Origin: Listeria farberi
GTDB taxonomy: Bacteria; Bacillota; Bacilli; Lactobacillales; Listeriaceae
Direction: 5' to 3'
Assembly: GCF_014229245.1 (NCBI RefSeq)
Contig: NZ_JAARZJ010000018.1
Coordinates: 1 to 34,888, forward strand
Length of the DNA: 34,888 nt
The notes under the pieces were generated by a model. That model was not told the origin of the DNA. It saw only the letters and a program-made list of their open reading frames with translations, and ran no database searches. Of this stretch, positions 1 through 8,245 are shown piece after piece. The translations under genes were made by a program, and so were the position numbers. Each line of letters opens with the position of its first letter. Positions within the stretch are counted from its first letter, which is position 1.

Positions 1-10
1 CTCAATATTG

Positions 11-126
11 TCTGGTAGTTATGGCGAGAAGGTCACACCCGTTCCCATCCCGAACACGGTAGTTAAGCTTCTCTGCGCCAATGGTAGTTGGGGGCTTCCC
101 CCTGCGAGAGTAGGTCGCTGCCGGGC
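11..126 (+). rRNA. rrf: 5S ribosomal RNA
   Basis: This is a complete 5S rRNA of about 116 nt. It carries the conserved core around 36-60 (CACACCCGTTCCCATCCCGA, then ACACGGTAGTTAAG) and the loop GGGGGCTTCCCCCTGCGAGAGTAGG in two parts near 90-114. The 5' end (CTGGTAG) pairs with the 3' end (CTGCCGG). The 16S and 23S genes would lie upstream, outside the window; bases 1-10 are the 23S-5S spacer. The ends are placed by comparison with remembered Bacillus 5S and may be off by 1-2 nt. Confidence 0.95.
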
Positions 127-135
127 AGTATTTCT

Positions 136-208
136 GGAGGTTTAGCTCAGCTGGGAGAGCATCTGCCTTACAAGCAGAGGGTCAGCGGTTCGATCCCGTT
201 AACCTCCA
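136..208 (+). tRNA. tRNA-Val (anticodon TAC)
   Basis: Cloverleaf with acceptor GGAGGTT/AACCTCC, anticodon stem CTGCC/GGCAG-type around TAC, and T-arm GGTTCGATCC. CCA is not encoded. It is the first tRNA after 5S rRNA. Confidence 0.96.
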
Positions 209-216
209 TTTTTTAT

Positions 217-292
217 GCCGGCTTAGCTCAGTTGGTAGAGCAACTGATTTGTAATCAGTAGGTCGCGAGTTCGACTCTTGCAGCCGGCACCA
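217..292 (+). tRNA. tRNA-Thr (anticodon TGT)
   Basis: Acceptor GCCGGCT/AGCCGGC, anticodon stem ACTGA/TCAGT around TGT, T-loop TTCGACT. The 3' CCA is encoded (290-292). Confidence 0.96.
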
Positions 293-332
293 TTAATATT
301 TTCTTTATAATAATACATATTTTTATTATAGA

Positions 333-405
333 GAGCCGTTAGCTCAGTTGGTAGAGCATCTGACTTTTAATCAGAGGGTCGCTGGTTCGAACCCAGCACG
401 GCTCA
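333..405 (+). tRNA. tRNA-Lys (anticodon TTT)
   Basis: Acceptor GAGCCGT/ACGGCTC, anticodon stem CTGA/TCAG around TTT, T-arm GCTGGTTCGAACCCAGC. CCA is not encoded. Confidence 0.96.
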
Positions 406-410
406 CTTTT

Positions 411-492
411 GCGGGTGTGGCGGAATTGGCAGACGCACCAGATTTAGGATCTGGCGCCGCGAGGCGTGGGGGTTCAAGTCCCTTCACCCGCA
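411..492 (+). tRNA. tRNA-Leu (anticodon TAG)
   Basis: Class II tRNA with a long variable arm. Acceptor GCGGGTG/CACCCGC, anticodon stem CCAGA/TCTGG around TAG. It lies only 5 nt after tRNA-Lys. CCA is not encoded. Confidence 0.96.
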
Positions 493-507
493 CTTATTAT
501 ACAATAT

Positions 508-582
508 GCGGAAGTAGTTCAGTGGTAGAACATCACCTTGCCAAGGTGGGGGTCGCGGGTTCGAACCCCGTCTTCCGCTCCA
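508..582 (+). tRNA. tRNA-Gly (anticodon GCC)
   Basis: Acceptor GCGGAAG/CTTCCGC, anticodon stem CACCT/AGGTG around GCC, discriminator T. The 3' CCA is encoded (580-582). Confidence 0.96.
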
Positions 583-596
583 TATTTTATAGCAAC

Positions 597-682
597 GCCG
601 GGGTGGCGGAACTGGCAGACGCACAGGACTTAAAATCCTGCGGATAGTGATATCCGTACCGGTTCGATTCCGGTCCTCGGCA
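597..682 (+). tRNA. tRNA-Leu (anticodon TAA)
   Basis: Class II tRNA with a variable arm containing CGGATA-GTGA-TATCCG. Acceptor GCCGGGG/CCTCGGC with one G-T pair; anticodon stem CAGGA/TCCTG around TAA. Confidence 0.96.
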
Positions 683-691
683 CTTATATTT

Positions 692-765
692 GCGCCCATA
701 GCTCAACTGGATAGAGTACTTGACTACGAATCAAGCGGTTAGAGGTTCGACTCCTCTTGGGCGCA
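692..765 (+). tRNA. tRNA-Arg (anticodon ACG)
   Basis: Acceptor GCGCCCA/TGGGCGC, anticodon stem CTTGA/TCAAG around ACG. The wobble A34 would need TadA deamination to inosine, as is known for bacterial tRNA-Arg(ACG). Confidence 0.96.
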
Positions 766-775
766 CTTTATTAAA

Positions 776-849
776 CGGGAAGTAGCTCAGCTTGGTAGAG
801 CACTTGGTTTGGGACCAAGGGGTCGCAGGTTCGAATCCTGTCTTCCCGA
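776..849 (+). tRNA. tRNA-Pro (anticodon TGG)
   Basis: Acceptor CGGGAAG/CTTCCCG, anticodon stem CTTGG/CCAAG around TGG. CCA is not encoded. Confidence 0.96.
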
Positions 850-868
850 TTGTTTCATCTTTTATTAT

Positions 869-941
869 GGGGCCTTAGCTCAGCTGGGAGAGCGCCTGCT
901 TTGCACGCAGGAGGTCAGCGGTTCGATCCCGCTAGGCTCCA
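869..941 (+). tRNA. tRNA-Ala (anticodon TGC)
   Basis: Acceptor GGGGCCT/AGGCTCC with the G3-T70 pair that marks tRNA-Ala for AlaRS. Anticodon stem CCTGC/GCAGG around TGC. Confidence 0.96.
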
Positions 942-998
942 CTTACTTCACATTTAATCACATAATTAGAAAGAAAATGGTAGCCTTATTATCATCAT

Positions 999-1072
999 GG
1001 CGGCGTAGCTCAGCTGGCTAGAGCGTTCGGTTCATACCCGAGAGGTCGTGGGTTCGATTCCCTCCGCCGCTA
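999..1072 (+). tRNA. tRNA-Met, elongator (anticodon CAT)
   Basis: Acceptor GGCGGCG/CGCCGCT with a terminal G-T pair; anticodon CAT. It closely resembles the remembered Bacillus elongator tRNA-Met, and it lacks the C1-A72 mismatch of an initiator. A 57-nt spacer precedes it, the longest in the cluster. Confidence 0.93.
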
Positions 1073-1083
1073 TTTTCAATCTT

Positions 1084-1157
1084 GGACCTTTAGCTCAGTT
1101 GGTTAGAGCAGACGGCTCATAACCGTCCGGTCGCAGGTTCGAGTCCTGCAAGGTCCA
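1084..1157 (+). tRNA. tRNA-Ile2 (anticodon CAT, lysidine type)
   Basis: The anticodon reads CAT, but acceptor GGACCTT/AAGGTCC and anticodon stem GACGG/CCGTC match the remembered Bacillus minor tRNA-Ile, whose C34 is changed to lysidine by TilS to read AUA. A scanner that uses only the anticodon would call it Met. Confidence 0.88.
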
Positions 1158-1179
1158 CTTGTCACTTTATTATTATCAT

Positions 1180-1269
1180 GGAGGAATACCCAAGTCTGGC
1201 TGAAGGGATCGGTCTTGAAAACCGACAGGCGGGTAATACCGCGCGGGGGTTCGAATCCCTCTTCCTCCG
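1180..1269 (+). tRNA. tRNA-Ser (anticodon TGA)
   Basis: Class II tRNA with a long variable arm. Acceptor GGAGGAA/TTCCTCC, discriminator G, anticodon stem TCGGT/ACCGA around TGA. Confidence 0.95.
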
Positions 1270-1310
1270 TTTTTCACTTGTGATATGTGGACTAAATTAA
1301 ATATTATTGT

Positions 1311-1384
<74 letters not shown>

Positions 1385-1390
1385 TAGAGT

Positions 1391-1466
1391 GGTTCCGTGG
1401 TGTAGGGGTTAACATGCCTGCCTGTCACGCAGGAGATCGCGGGTTCAAATCCCGTCGGGACCGCCA
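1391..1466 (+). tRNA. tRNA-Asp (anticodon GTC)
   Basis: Acceptor GGTTCCG/CGGGACC with one T-G pair; anticodon stem CTGCC/GCAG around GTC; discriminator G. The 3' CCA is encoded (1464-1466). Confidence 0.95.
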
Positions 1467-1470
1467 TTAT

Positions 1471-1543
1471 GGCTTGGTAGCTCAGTTGGTAGAGCACTTG
1501 ATTGAAGCTCAAGGTGTCGGCAGTTCGATTCTGTCCCAAGCCA
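1471..1543 (+). tRNA. tRNA-Phe (anticodon GAA)
   Basis: Acceptor GGCTTGG/CCAAGCC, anticodon stem CTTGA/TCAAG around GAA. It begins 4 nt after tRNA-Asp. Confidence 0.95.
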
Positions 1544-1569
1544 TTCTTTTTTAAACATTTTTGCCTTAT

Positions 1570-1643
1570 GGCGGATATGGCGAAGTGGTTAACGCACCTG
1601 ATTGTGGTTCAGGCATTCGTGGGTTCGATTCCCATTATCCGCC
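1570..1643 (+). tRNA. tRNA-His (anticodon GTG)
   Basis: Acceptor GCGGATA/TATCCGC, extended by the encoded G-1 (1570) opposite discriminator C (1643), the known identity pair of tRNA-His. Anticodon GTG. Confidence 0.95.
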
Positions 1644-1664
1644 CTTTGTTTTAAATTTTATTAT

Positions 1665-1735
1665 GCGGGTGTAGTTTAGTGGTAAAACTACAGCCTTCCA
1701 AGCTGTTGTCGTGGGTTCGATTCCCATCACCCGCT
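1665..1735 (+). tRNA. tRNA-Gly (anticodon TCC)
   Basis: Acceptor GCGGGTG/CACCCGC, anticodon stem ACAGC/GCTGT around TCC, discriminator T. CCA is not encoded. Confidence 0.95.
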
Positions 1736-1759
1736 TTTTACCATGAAAATAGTTTTCTA

Positions 1760-1833
<74 letters not shown>

Positions 1834-1839
1834 TTTTAT

Positions 1840-1912
1840 TCCACAGTAGCTCAGTTGGTAGAGCAATCGGCTGTTAACCGATCGGTCGCAGGTTCGAGTC
1901 CTGCCTGTGGAG
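1840..1912 (+). tRNA. tRNA-Asn (anticodon GTT)
   Basis: Acceptor TCCACAG/CTGTGGA, anticodon stem ATCGG/CCGAT around GTT, discriminator G. Confidence 0.95.
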
Positions 1913-1944
1913 TTATTCTTCCAAAATAGAATATTTATATATCT

Positions 1945-2035
1945 GGGGAAGTACTCAAGTGGCTGAAGAGGCGCCCCTGCTAAGGGTGTAGGTCGCTCGC
2001 GCGGCGCGAGGGTTCAAATCCCTCCTTCTCCGCCA
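1945..2035 (+). tRNA. tRNA-Ser (anticodon GCT)
   Basis: Class II tRNA with a GC-rich variable arm (CTCGCGCGGCGCGAG). Acceptor GGGGAAG/CTTCTCC with one G-T pair, discriminator G, and an encoded CCA (2033-2035). Confidence 0.94.
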
Positions 2036-2040
2036 GATAT

Positions 2041-2112
2041 GGCCCGTTGGTCAAGCGGTTAAGACACCGCCCTTTCACGGCGGTAACACGGGTTCGATTC
2101 CCGTACGGGTCA
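2041..2112 (+). tRNA. tRNA-Glu (anticodon TTC)
   Basis: Acceptor GGCCCGT/ACGGGTC, anticodon stem CCGCC/GGCGG around TTC. It is the last gene of the cluster and a terminator follows directly. Confidence 0.95.
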
Positions 2113-2120
2113 TCTGAAAA

Positions 2121-2150
2121 ACAATGTCGAACATCGACATTGTTTTTTTT
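2121..2150 (+). terminator. Terminator of the rRNA-tRNA operon
   Basis: A perfect 10-bp stem (ACAATGTCGA/TCGACATTGT) with a 3-nt loop is followed by seven further T. It closes the tRNA cluster 8 nt after tRNA-Glu. Confidence 0.92.
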
Positions 2151-2172
2151 AGTAAGTTTTTGGAGGTGTGCT

Positions 2173-3330
2173 ATGGGGGCAAAAGGGAAGTTTTGGATTT
2201 TAACGATGGTTGTAGCCATATCTGGATTGTCTCAGGGAGTTTTACTGCCACTTATTGCAATAATTTTGGAAGAAAAGGGAGTAAGTGCAGGTATAAATGG
2301 ATTTCATGCCACAGGAATTTACTTAGGAGTTTTATTGATTTCTCCATTTATTGAAGCACCATTACATAAATATGGTTATAAACCTATAATATTAGTTGGT
2401 GGAGCGCTTGTTGCAATTGCAATATTTGCTTTTCCTATCTGGTTTAATTTATATTTTTGGTTTATATTTCGATTACTTATTGGGATAGGGGATCATATGT
2501 TGCACTTTTCTTCACAGACATGGATTGGTGCAATGAGTGATCCTAGTAAGCGTGGTCGGAATATGGCTATTTATGGTTTGTTTTTCTCTGTAGGGTTTGC
2601 AATTGGGCCACAGTTAGTCAATTTGGCGAAAATAAGTGCTAACTTGCCTTTCTTTTTATCAGGTATTTTAGTTTTAATTGCTTGGAGCCTTGTTTGGTTT
2701 GTTCGAAATGATTTTGTTGGAGAAAAAGCTGTTATTCGAAAAATTTCTTTTTGGGGAAGTTTAAAACGTTTTTCGGGTGTATTTAAGATGGCTTGGATGG
2801 CAATGATTCCACCATTTTTATATGGAATTCTTGAGACGGGTCTTAATGCGACGTTTCCAGTTGTAGGATTACGTGATGGACTTGATACAACAATGATTGC
2901 GTTAATTATTTCTTCTTTTTCAGTTGGGACAATTATTTTTCAAGTACCGATTGGAATTATTAGTGATAAATTTGGTCGGAATAAAATGTTACCTTTTTTA
3001 ATTGGAGCAGGGGCTATTGTTTTTGTATTGATAGCTTTTGTTAAGACACCTATTTTCTTTGTGATATTCTTCTTTGTTTTAGGGATATTACTAGGCTCGC
3101 TTTATTCTTTGGGATTATCTTATATGACTGATTTGACACCTCTCGAACTACTTCCGGCTGGAAATATTTTGGTTGGAATGTTCTTTAGTCTAGGGAGTAT
3201 AATTGGGCCGAGTGCTACGGGAATGATGATTGGTGTTTTTGGAAATCAAATATTTTATTTTGTGATTGCTGGAATCCTGTTGTTAGGCTGTTTATTGTTA
3301 ACTTTTGGAAGACAAAAAGAAGCATTTTGA
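2173..3330 (+). CDS. MFS transporter, unknown substrate
   Basis: This is a 385-residue integral membrane protein of the major facilitator superfamily, probably with 12 transmembrane helices. It has long hydrophobic runs throughout and a motif-A-like loop GIISDKFGRNKM at residues 261-272, at the start of the second half. The matching first-half loop near residue 65 is weak. The chosen ATG follows GGAGGTG at 2162-2168. The open frame runs further upstream, but that part lies inside tRNA-Glu and the terminator, so it is not coding. The gene stands alone: a terminator lies before it and the metE promoter after it. The fold suggests a proton-driven exporter such as a drug or sugar effluxer; the substrate cannot be read from sequence. 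Confidence 0.9.
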   Translation: MGAKGKFWILTMVVAISGLSQGVLLPLIAIILEEKGVSAGINGFHATGIYLGVLLISPFIEAPLHKYGYKPIILVGGALVAIAIFAFPIWFNLYFWFIFRLLIGIGDHMLHFSSQTWIGAMSDPSKRGRNMAIYGLFFSVGFAIGPQLVNLAKISANLPFFLSGILVLIAWSLVWFVRNDFVGEKAVIRKISFWGSLKRFSGVFKMAWMAMIPPFLYGILETGLNATFPVVGLRDGLDTTMIALIISSFSVGTIIFQVPIGIISDKFGRNKMLPFLIGAGAIVFVLIAFVKTPIFFVIFFFVLGILLGSLYSLGLSYMTDLTPLELLPAGNILVGMFFSLGSIIGPSATGMMIGVFGNQIFYFVIAGILLLGCLLLTFGRQKEAF

Positions 3331-3351
3331 AAAAAATTAAAAATTTAATGA

Positions 3352-3381
3352 TTGACAGTTTTTAGTTGCAAGTGGTATGAT
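3352..3381 (+). promoter_or_regulatory. Promoter of the metE operon
   Basis: A consensus -35 (TTGACA, 3352-3357) lies 18 bp from TATGAT (3376-3381), which also has an upstream TG (extended -10). Transcription should start near 3388, about 35 nt before the SAM riboswitch. The 307-base gap 3331-3637 is filled by this promoter, the aptamer and its terminator. Confidence 0.8.
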
Positions 3382-3424
3382 GATTTCAATCCAATTTAGG
3401 TGATTGAAAAAACTAAATAAATTA

Positions 3425-3531
3425 CTCTTATTATGAGTGGTAGAGGGACTGGCCCGTTGAAACCCAGCAACCTTTCAATTCGTTGAAAAGGTGCTAAATC
3501 CTGCGAAGTGTGATGCTTCGAGAGATAAGAG
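3425..3531 (+). ncRNA. SAM-I (S-box) riboswitch, metE leader
   Basis: The conserved S-box core is present: AGAGGGACTGGCCC at 3442-3455, GAAACCCAGCAACC at 3459-3472 and AAGGTGCTAA at 3488-3497. P1 is CTCTTAT (3425-3431) with ATAAGAG (3525-3531). A GAAGTGTGATGCTTC hairpin forms P4. SAM binding stabilises P1 and so favours the terminator at 3573-3604. This is the established class I mechanism, so the whole metE-metI-metC-yitJ operon should be on when SAM is low. Confidence 0.95.
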
Positions 3532-3572
3532 AGACTTAAAAAGTTTCACTGTATTTGTGTATCGAAACTTCC

Positions 3573-3604
3573 AAACCTCTCTAATTCTCTAGGGAGGTTT
3601 TTTA
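3573..3604 (+). terminator. SAM-controlled terminator of metE leader
   Basis: The stem AAACCTC/GAGGTTT extends inward by four further pairs and is followed by six T ending at 3603. It lies between the aptamer and metE, the expected position for the riboswitch expression platform. Confidence 0.9.
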
Positions 3605-3637
3605 TTGGCAAAAAATGGAGAGGATAAGGTGATAGGT

Positions 3638-5935
3638 ATGGTAAAGGCGATTAGTTCAAACTTGGGGTATCCGAGACTTGGGGAGAAACGTGAATGGAAA
3701 CGTGCGTTAGAAAAGTTTTGGAATGGTACGATTTCTGAAGAAGAATTATTGGCGGAAACGAAGGCTTTAAGATTACATGCGCTGAAAAAACAACAAGATA
3801 AAGGAATTGATCTGATTCCAGTTGGTGATTTTAGTTTTTATGATCAGGTGCTTGATACGAGTGTGACATTTGGAATTATTCCGAAACGTTTTCAGCATAA
3901 TGGTGGGAAAGTTTCCCTAAATACATATTTTGATATTGCACGTGGTAAGAGTGATGCGGTTGCCTCTGAAATGACGAAATGGTTTAACACGAACTATCAT
4001 TATATTGTTCCAGAACTTGCTGATGCGGATCCGAAAGTATTAGATAATCGGGCGCTTTACTATTACGAAGAAGCCAAGAGAGAACTTGGTATTGAAGGGA
4101 AACCAGTGCTAGTTGGGCCGATTACTTATTTAAAACTAGGAAAAGGTAGCGATGCGGAAAGTTTTGAAGGATTATTAGATAAATTTATTCCGGCGTATGT
4201 AGAAATTTTGAAAGGTATCGAAGCTGCTGGTGCTACATGGGTGCAAATTGATGAGCCTTATCTTGCAACTAGCTTTGATAAATCAGAAATTGCTTTCTTC
4301 GAAAAAGTCTATCAAGCATTTCAAGTAGCGGTTCCGAATTTGAAAATTGAGTTACAAACTTATTTTGAAAGTTTGGATTATTATGAAGAGGTTGTTAATT
4401 TGCCAGTAGCAGCTGTAGGAATTGATTTTGTTCATGATCATGGGGATTCGCTAAAAGCACTTAGAGATTACGGATTTCCGGAAGATAAGTATTTAGCGGC
4501 TGGTGTAATTGATGGTCGAAATGTTTGGCGCAGCGACTTGGATGCGAAACTAGCGCTGCTTACGGAGATTGCGAGTTATGTGGAAGATGGGAGACTGATT
4601 GTTCAGCCATCTAACTCATTATTGCATGTTCCGGTAACGAAGCTAAATGAGCCAGATTTGGATGAAGTAATTCTTGGTGGTTTATCATTTGCTGATCAGA
4701 AATTAGATGAAATTGCTGTTTTAACCAAAGCTTTGACGAATGGCGCGGAAAGTGTGGCGACTGAACTAGAAGAAGCTCGTGCAGCAGTGAAGGCGCTCAA
4801 TGAATCGAGTCATCGAAATAATTTAGAAGTACAAGAAGCAATAGCTAATTTAGCAAATGTACGAGTGGACCGGGAGTTGCCATTTGCGGAACGAATTAAA
4901 TTACAGCATGCATGGTTGAAATTACCGCTATTCCCAACGACAACGATTGGAAGTTTTCCACAATCATCTGAAGTTCGGAAGACGCGTGCAGACTGGTTAA
5001 AAGGTAGTATCACGGATGCGGAATATAATGCTTTTATTGAAAAAGAAACGGCGCGCTGGATCAAAATTCAAGAGGATTTAGATATTGACGTATTGGTCCA
5101 CGGCGAATTTGAGCGGACAGATATGGTGGAATATTTCGGTCAAAAACTGGCTGGTTTCCAAGCGACTAAATTTGGTTGGGTACAATCATATGGGTCAAGA
5201 GCAGTTCGTCCACCACTAATCTATGGGGATGTTGCTTTTACAGAAGAAATTACGGTAAAAGAAAGCGTCTATGCCCAGTCATTAACAAAACGTCCGGTGA
5301 AAGGGATGTTAACAGCACCAGTCACTATTATTAATTGGAGTTTTGTTCGTGATGATGTCCCTGAAAGTGTTGTTGCGAATCAAGTTGGGCTGGCGCTTCG
5401 TAAAGAGGTTGAAGCATTAGAACGCAATGGTATTAAAGTGATTCAAGTCGATGAGCCTGCTTTACGTGAAGGGTTACCACTTAAACAAGCACGATGGGAA
5501 AAATATTTGGATGATGCAGTTTATTCGTTTAAATTAACAACTGCTTCGGTTCAAAATGATACGCAAATTCATACACATATGTGTTACTCGGATTTTGACG
5601 ATATCATTGATACGATTAGTGCTCTAGATGCTGATGTAATCTCAATTGAAACTTCAAGAAGCCATGGGGAGATAATTTCGACATTTGAAGAAGTGACGTA
5701 TGATAAAGAAATTGGCCTTGGGGTTTATGATATTCATAGTCCACGTGTACCGACTGTGACAGAAATTCAAGATAATATTCGTCGGGCGTTACGTGCAATT
5801 GATGCAAAACAATTTTGGATTAACCCAGATTGTGGCTTAAAAACGCGGAAAGAGCCTGAAACGATTGCGGCGCTGCAAGATATGATTAAAGCGACTAAAG
5901 AAGTTCGTGCGGAATATCAAGTATTAGAGAAATAA
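3638..5935 (+). CDS. metE: Cobalamin-independent methionine synthase
   Basis: MetE moves the methyl group of 5-methyltetrahydropteroyl-triglutamate to homocysteine to make methionine in the cytoplasm. The protein has 765 residues, the usual length. Its N-terminal half carries the [15 protein letters not shown] start and its C-terminal catalytic half holds the zinc ligands His647 and Cys649 (THMCYSD) and Cys732 (NPDCGLKT). The start is the ATG at 3638, preceded by AAGGTGAT. An in-frame TTG at 3605 lies at the very end of the leader terminator and would add 11 unconserved residues. It is the first gene of the SAM-I-controlled operon and is followed 20 nt later by metI. Confidence 0.97.
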   Translation: MVKAISSNLGYPRLGEKREWKRALEKFWNGTISEEELLAETKALRLHALKKQQDKGIDLIPVGDFSFYDQVLDTSVTFGIIPKRFQHNGGKVSLNTYFDIARGKSDAVASEMTKWFNTNYHYIVPELADADPKVLDNRALYYYEEAKRELGIEGKPVLVGPITYLKLGKGSDAESFEGLLDKFIPAYVEILKGIEAAGATWVQIDEPYLATSFDKSEIAFFEKVYQAFQVAVPNLKIELQTYFESLDYYEEVVNLPVAAVGIDFVHDHGDSLKALRDYGFPEDKYLAAGVIDGRNVWRSDLDAKLALLTEIASYVEDGRLIVQPSNSLLHVPVTKLNEPDLDEVILGGLSFADQKLDEIAVLTKALTNGAESVATELEEARAAVKALNESSHRNNLEVQEAIANLANVRVDRELPFAERIKLQHAWLKLPLFPTTTIGSFPQSSEVRKTRADWLKGSITDAEYNAFIEKETARWIKIQEDLDIDVLVHGEFERTDMVEYFGQKLAGFQATKFGWVQSYGSRAVRPPLIYGDVAFTEEITVKESVYAQSLTKRPVKGMLTAPVTIINWSFVRDDVPESVVANQVGLALRKEVEALERNGIKVIQVDEPALREGLPLKQARWEKYLDDAVYSFKLTTASVQNDTQIHTHMCYSDFDDIIDTISALDADVISIETSRSHGEIISTFEEVTYDKEIGLGVYDIHSPRVPTVTEIQDNIRRALRAIDAKQFWINPDCGLKTRKEPETIAALQDMIKATKEVRAEYQVLEK

Positions 5936-5955
5936 AGGAATGGAGGAGAGGTAAT

Positions 5956-7080
5956 ATGGCAAAGCTGAAACAAGAGACGATAGCAGCGCAAATTGGAAAT
6001 AGAAAATGTGAAAGAACGGGTGCTGTCAATATGCCAGTCTACTTCTCTACAGCTTACCAGCATGCCGATCTTGGAGTATCAACGGGGTATGATTATACTA
6101 GAACTGGGAATCCAACGCGAGACGCTTTACAGGAAGCGCTCGCAGCACTCGAAAATGGGACACATGCTTTTGCAACGAGTTCAGGAATGAGTGCAATTCA
6201 ACTGGTTTTCCAGCTTTTTAAAACCGGCGAACATATTATTAGTTCGCAGGATTTGTATGGTGGGACTTTTAGATATTTTGAACAGTTTGGTGCCCAGTAT
6301 AATATTGGATTTTCGTATTGGGACGGTCTAGACATTGCGGATTTGGAAAAATTAATTCGTCCTGAAACGAAGGCGATATTTATTGAAACACCAACAAATC
6401 CATTGATGCAAGAAACAGATATTACGGCTGTGTCTAAATGGGCGCATGCACATGATTTGCTTGTAATCGTGGATAATACATTTTATACACCAGTTTTACA
6501 GCAGCCATTATCTTTGGGAGCGGATATCGTGATTCATAGTGCGACAAAGTATCTTGGAGGACACAATGATGTGCTGGCTGGCGCGGTAATTGTGAAAGAA
6601 GAACAACTTGGGGAATTCTTTTTTGATCAATTAAATGCGACAGGGACTGTGCTATCACCATTTGATAGTTGGTTATTGATTCGTGGGCTTAAGACACTTG
6701 TTTTACGTGTAAGGCAGCATCAAGCAAATGCACAGAAAATCGCAGCCTTTCTGGAAGCACATGAGTTAGTAGAGGAAGTTCGCTATCCTGGGCGTGGTGG
6801 AATGATTAGTTTCTTTATTCGAGATGCGGCGCTTGTATCGCCACTTTTGAAAGAGCTGGATCTGTTTACTTTTGCGGAAAGCTTAGGCGGGGTGGAGAGT
6901 TTGATTACTTATCCAACGACGCAAACACATGCGGATATTCCAGAAGAGTTGCGGAATTCTTACGGACTCACTGACAAATTGTTACGTATTTCGGTTGGTA
7001 TTGAGGCGAGCGAAGATTTGATTGCGGATTTATCCAAAGCGCTCGATACTGTTCTAGAAGGGGTGAGCGCTCGTGGTTAA
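5956..7080 (+). CDS. metI: Cystathionine gamma-synthase / O-acetylhomoserine sulfhydrylase type
   Basis: This is a PLP enzyme of the Cys/Met metabolism family, 374 residues. It joins an acylated homoserine with cysteine to give cystathionine; in B. subtilis the equivalent MetI can also use sulfide. Visible motifs are YDYTRTGNPTR (45-55), SSGMSA (75-80), FIETPTNP (142-149), VDNTF (172-176) and the PLP lysine Lys198 in HSATKYLGGH. The start follows GGAGGAGAGG at 5943-5952. Its last 8 bases overlap metC, so the two are translationally coupled. It sits second in the S-box operon, as metI-metC does in Bacillus. Substrate choice between acetyl- and succinyl-homoserine cannot be read directly. Confidence 0.94.
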   Translation: MAKLKQETIAAQIGNRKCERTGAVNMPVYFSTAYQHADLGVSTGYDYTRTGNPTRDALQEALAALENGTHAFATSSGMSAIQLVFQLFKTGEHIISSQDLYGGTFRYFEQFGAQYNIGFSYWDGLDIADLEKLIRPETKAIFIETPTNPLMQETDITAVSKWAHAHDLLVIVDNTFYTPVLQQPLSLGADIVIHSATKYLGGHNDVLAGAVIVKEEQLGEFFFDQLNATGTVLSPFDSWLLIRGLKTLVLRVRQHQANAQKIAAFLEAHELVEEVRYPGRGGMISFFIRDAALVSPLLKELDLFTFAESLGGVESLITYPTTQTHADIPEELRNSYGLTDKLLRISVGIEASEDLIADLSKALDTVLEGVSARG

Positions 7081-8245
7081 AGAATATGCGCAAGACACAG
7101 CTGTGATTAAAGCGAGCCTCGGGATTGATAAAGAGACTGGTGCACTTAATACGCCAATTCATTTATCTTCTACTTTCCATCAACATGACTTTGATAACTA
7201 TCATGCGTATGATTATGCGAGAAGTGGAAACCCAACAAGAGAAAAAGTGGAACAGGCGATTGCGGAACTGGAAGGTGGTACGGATGGTTTTGCTTTTGCT
7301 AGCGGTATGGCAGCTGTATCTGCGGCACTTTTTACACTTTCTAAAGGAGATCATTTTATTATTGCGAAGGATGTGTATGGTGGGACATTTCGTTTAGTTG
7401 AGCAGGTTTTGCCGCGGTTTGGGATAACGCATACGTTTGTTGATACGACGAATATTGACGAGGTCGCCAAGGCATTTCAGAAAAATACAAAATTGGTTTA
7501 CTTAGAAACACCTTCTAACCCGTTGCTCCACGTAACGGACATTCGGACGGTTTCTAAGCTTGCGAAAGCGAATGGGTGCTACACGTTTGTTGATAATACT
7601 TTTTTAACACCATTACTTCAAAAACCGTTAGATTTGGGTGCAGATTTAGTTATTCATAGCGCGACGAAGTTTCTTGGTGGACATAGTGATGTTTTAGCAG
7701 GACTAATTGTCACTAATAATCCTAGTTTGGCTGAAGCGGTCTACTTTTTGCAGAATTCGACTGGTGGAGTACTTGGTGTGCAAGATTCATGGCTCTTGCT
7801 CCGTGGTCTTAAAACACTCTCAGTACGGATGAAAGCGGGGACGGAGACAGCAGAAAAAATTGCTTTGTTTTTAAATGCGGAGCCAGATGTAGTTGCAGTG
7901 CATTATCCAGGGCTGCCTTCTCATGCGGGCTATGAGATTCAAGTGGAGCAAGCAACAAGTGGTGGTGCTGTTTTATCGTTTGACCTTGGTAGTGAAGAAG
8001 CGGTGCGTGAACTAGTAACACATTTGGAATTGCCGGTATTTTCTGTGAGTTTAGGTGCGGTGGAGAGCATTTTATCGTATCCGGCTAAAATGTCTCATGC
8101 GGCTGTTCCGGAAGAGGAGCGTTTGGCACAAGGGATTACGCCAGGACTATTACGTTTCTCGGCTGGATTAGAAGATGCTGATGATTTGATTGCTGATTTA
8201 AAACAAGCACTTTCATTCATTAAGAAGGGAAGTGTTGCGAAGTGA
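7073..8245 (+). CDS. metC: Cystathionine beta-lyase
   Basis: This is the second PLP enzyme of the pair, 390 residues. It splits cystathionine into homocysteine, ammonia and pyruvate, feeding MetE and YitJ. Motifs: YDYARSGNPTR (46-56), ASGMAA (76-81), YLETPSNP (143-150), VDNTF (173-177), and the PLP lysine Lys199 in HSATKFLGGH. It starts at GTG 7073 inside the end of metI, with GGGGTGAG at 7059-7066 as the ribosome binding site. It ends in a 4-base overlap (GTGA) with the next gene. Its assignment as beta-lyase rather than gamma-synthase rests on the metI-metC order known in Bacillus and Listeria; the two paralogues are hard to separate by motif. Confidence 0.92.
   Translation: MVKEYAQDTAVIKASLGIDKETGALNTPIHLSSTFHQHDFDNYHAYDYARSGNPTREKVEQAIAELEGGTDGFAFASGMAAVSAALFTLSKGDHFIIAKDVYGGTFRLVEQVLPRFGITHTFVDTTNIDEVAKAFQKNTKLVYLETPSNPLLHVTDIRTVSKLAKANGCYTFVDNTFLTPLLQKPLDLGADLVIHSATKFLGGHSDVLAGLIVTNNPSLAEAVYFLQNSTGGVLGVQDSWLLLRGLKTLSVRMKAGTETAEKIALFLNAEPDVVAVHYPGLPSHAGYEIQVEQATSGGAVLSFDLGSEEAVRELVTHLELPVFSVSLGAVESILSYPAKMSHAAVPEEERLAQGITPGLLRFSAGLEDADDLIADLKQALSFIKKGSVAK

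Noticed and set aside
1084-1157. Calling the second CAT tRNA methionine.
   Set aside because: Acceptor and anticodon stems match the lysidine-type tRNA-Ile2 and the position in the cluster agrees.
2047-2172. Upstream extension of the MFS transporter frame.
   Set aside because: It covers tRNA-Glu and the terminator; GGAGGTG directly precedes the ATG at 2173.
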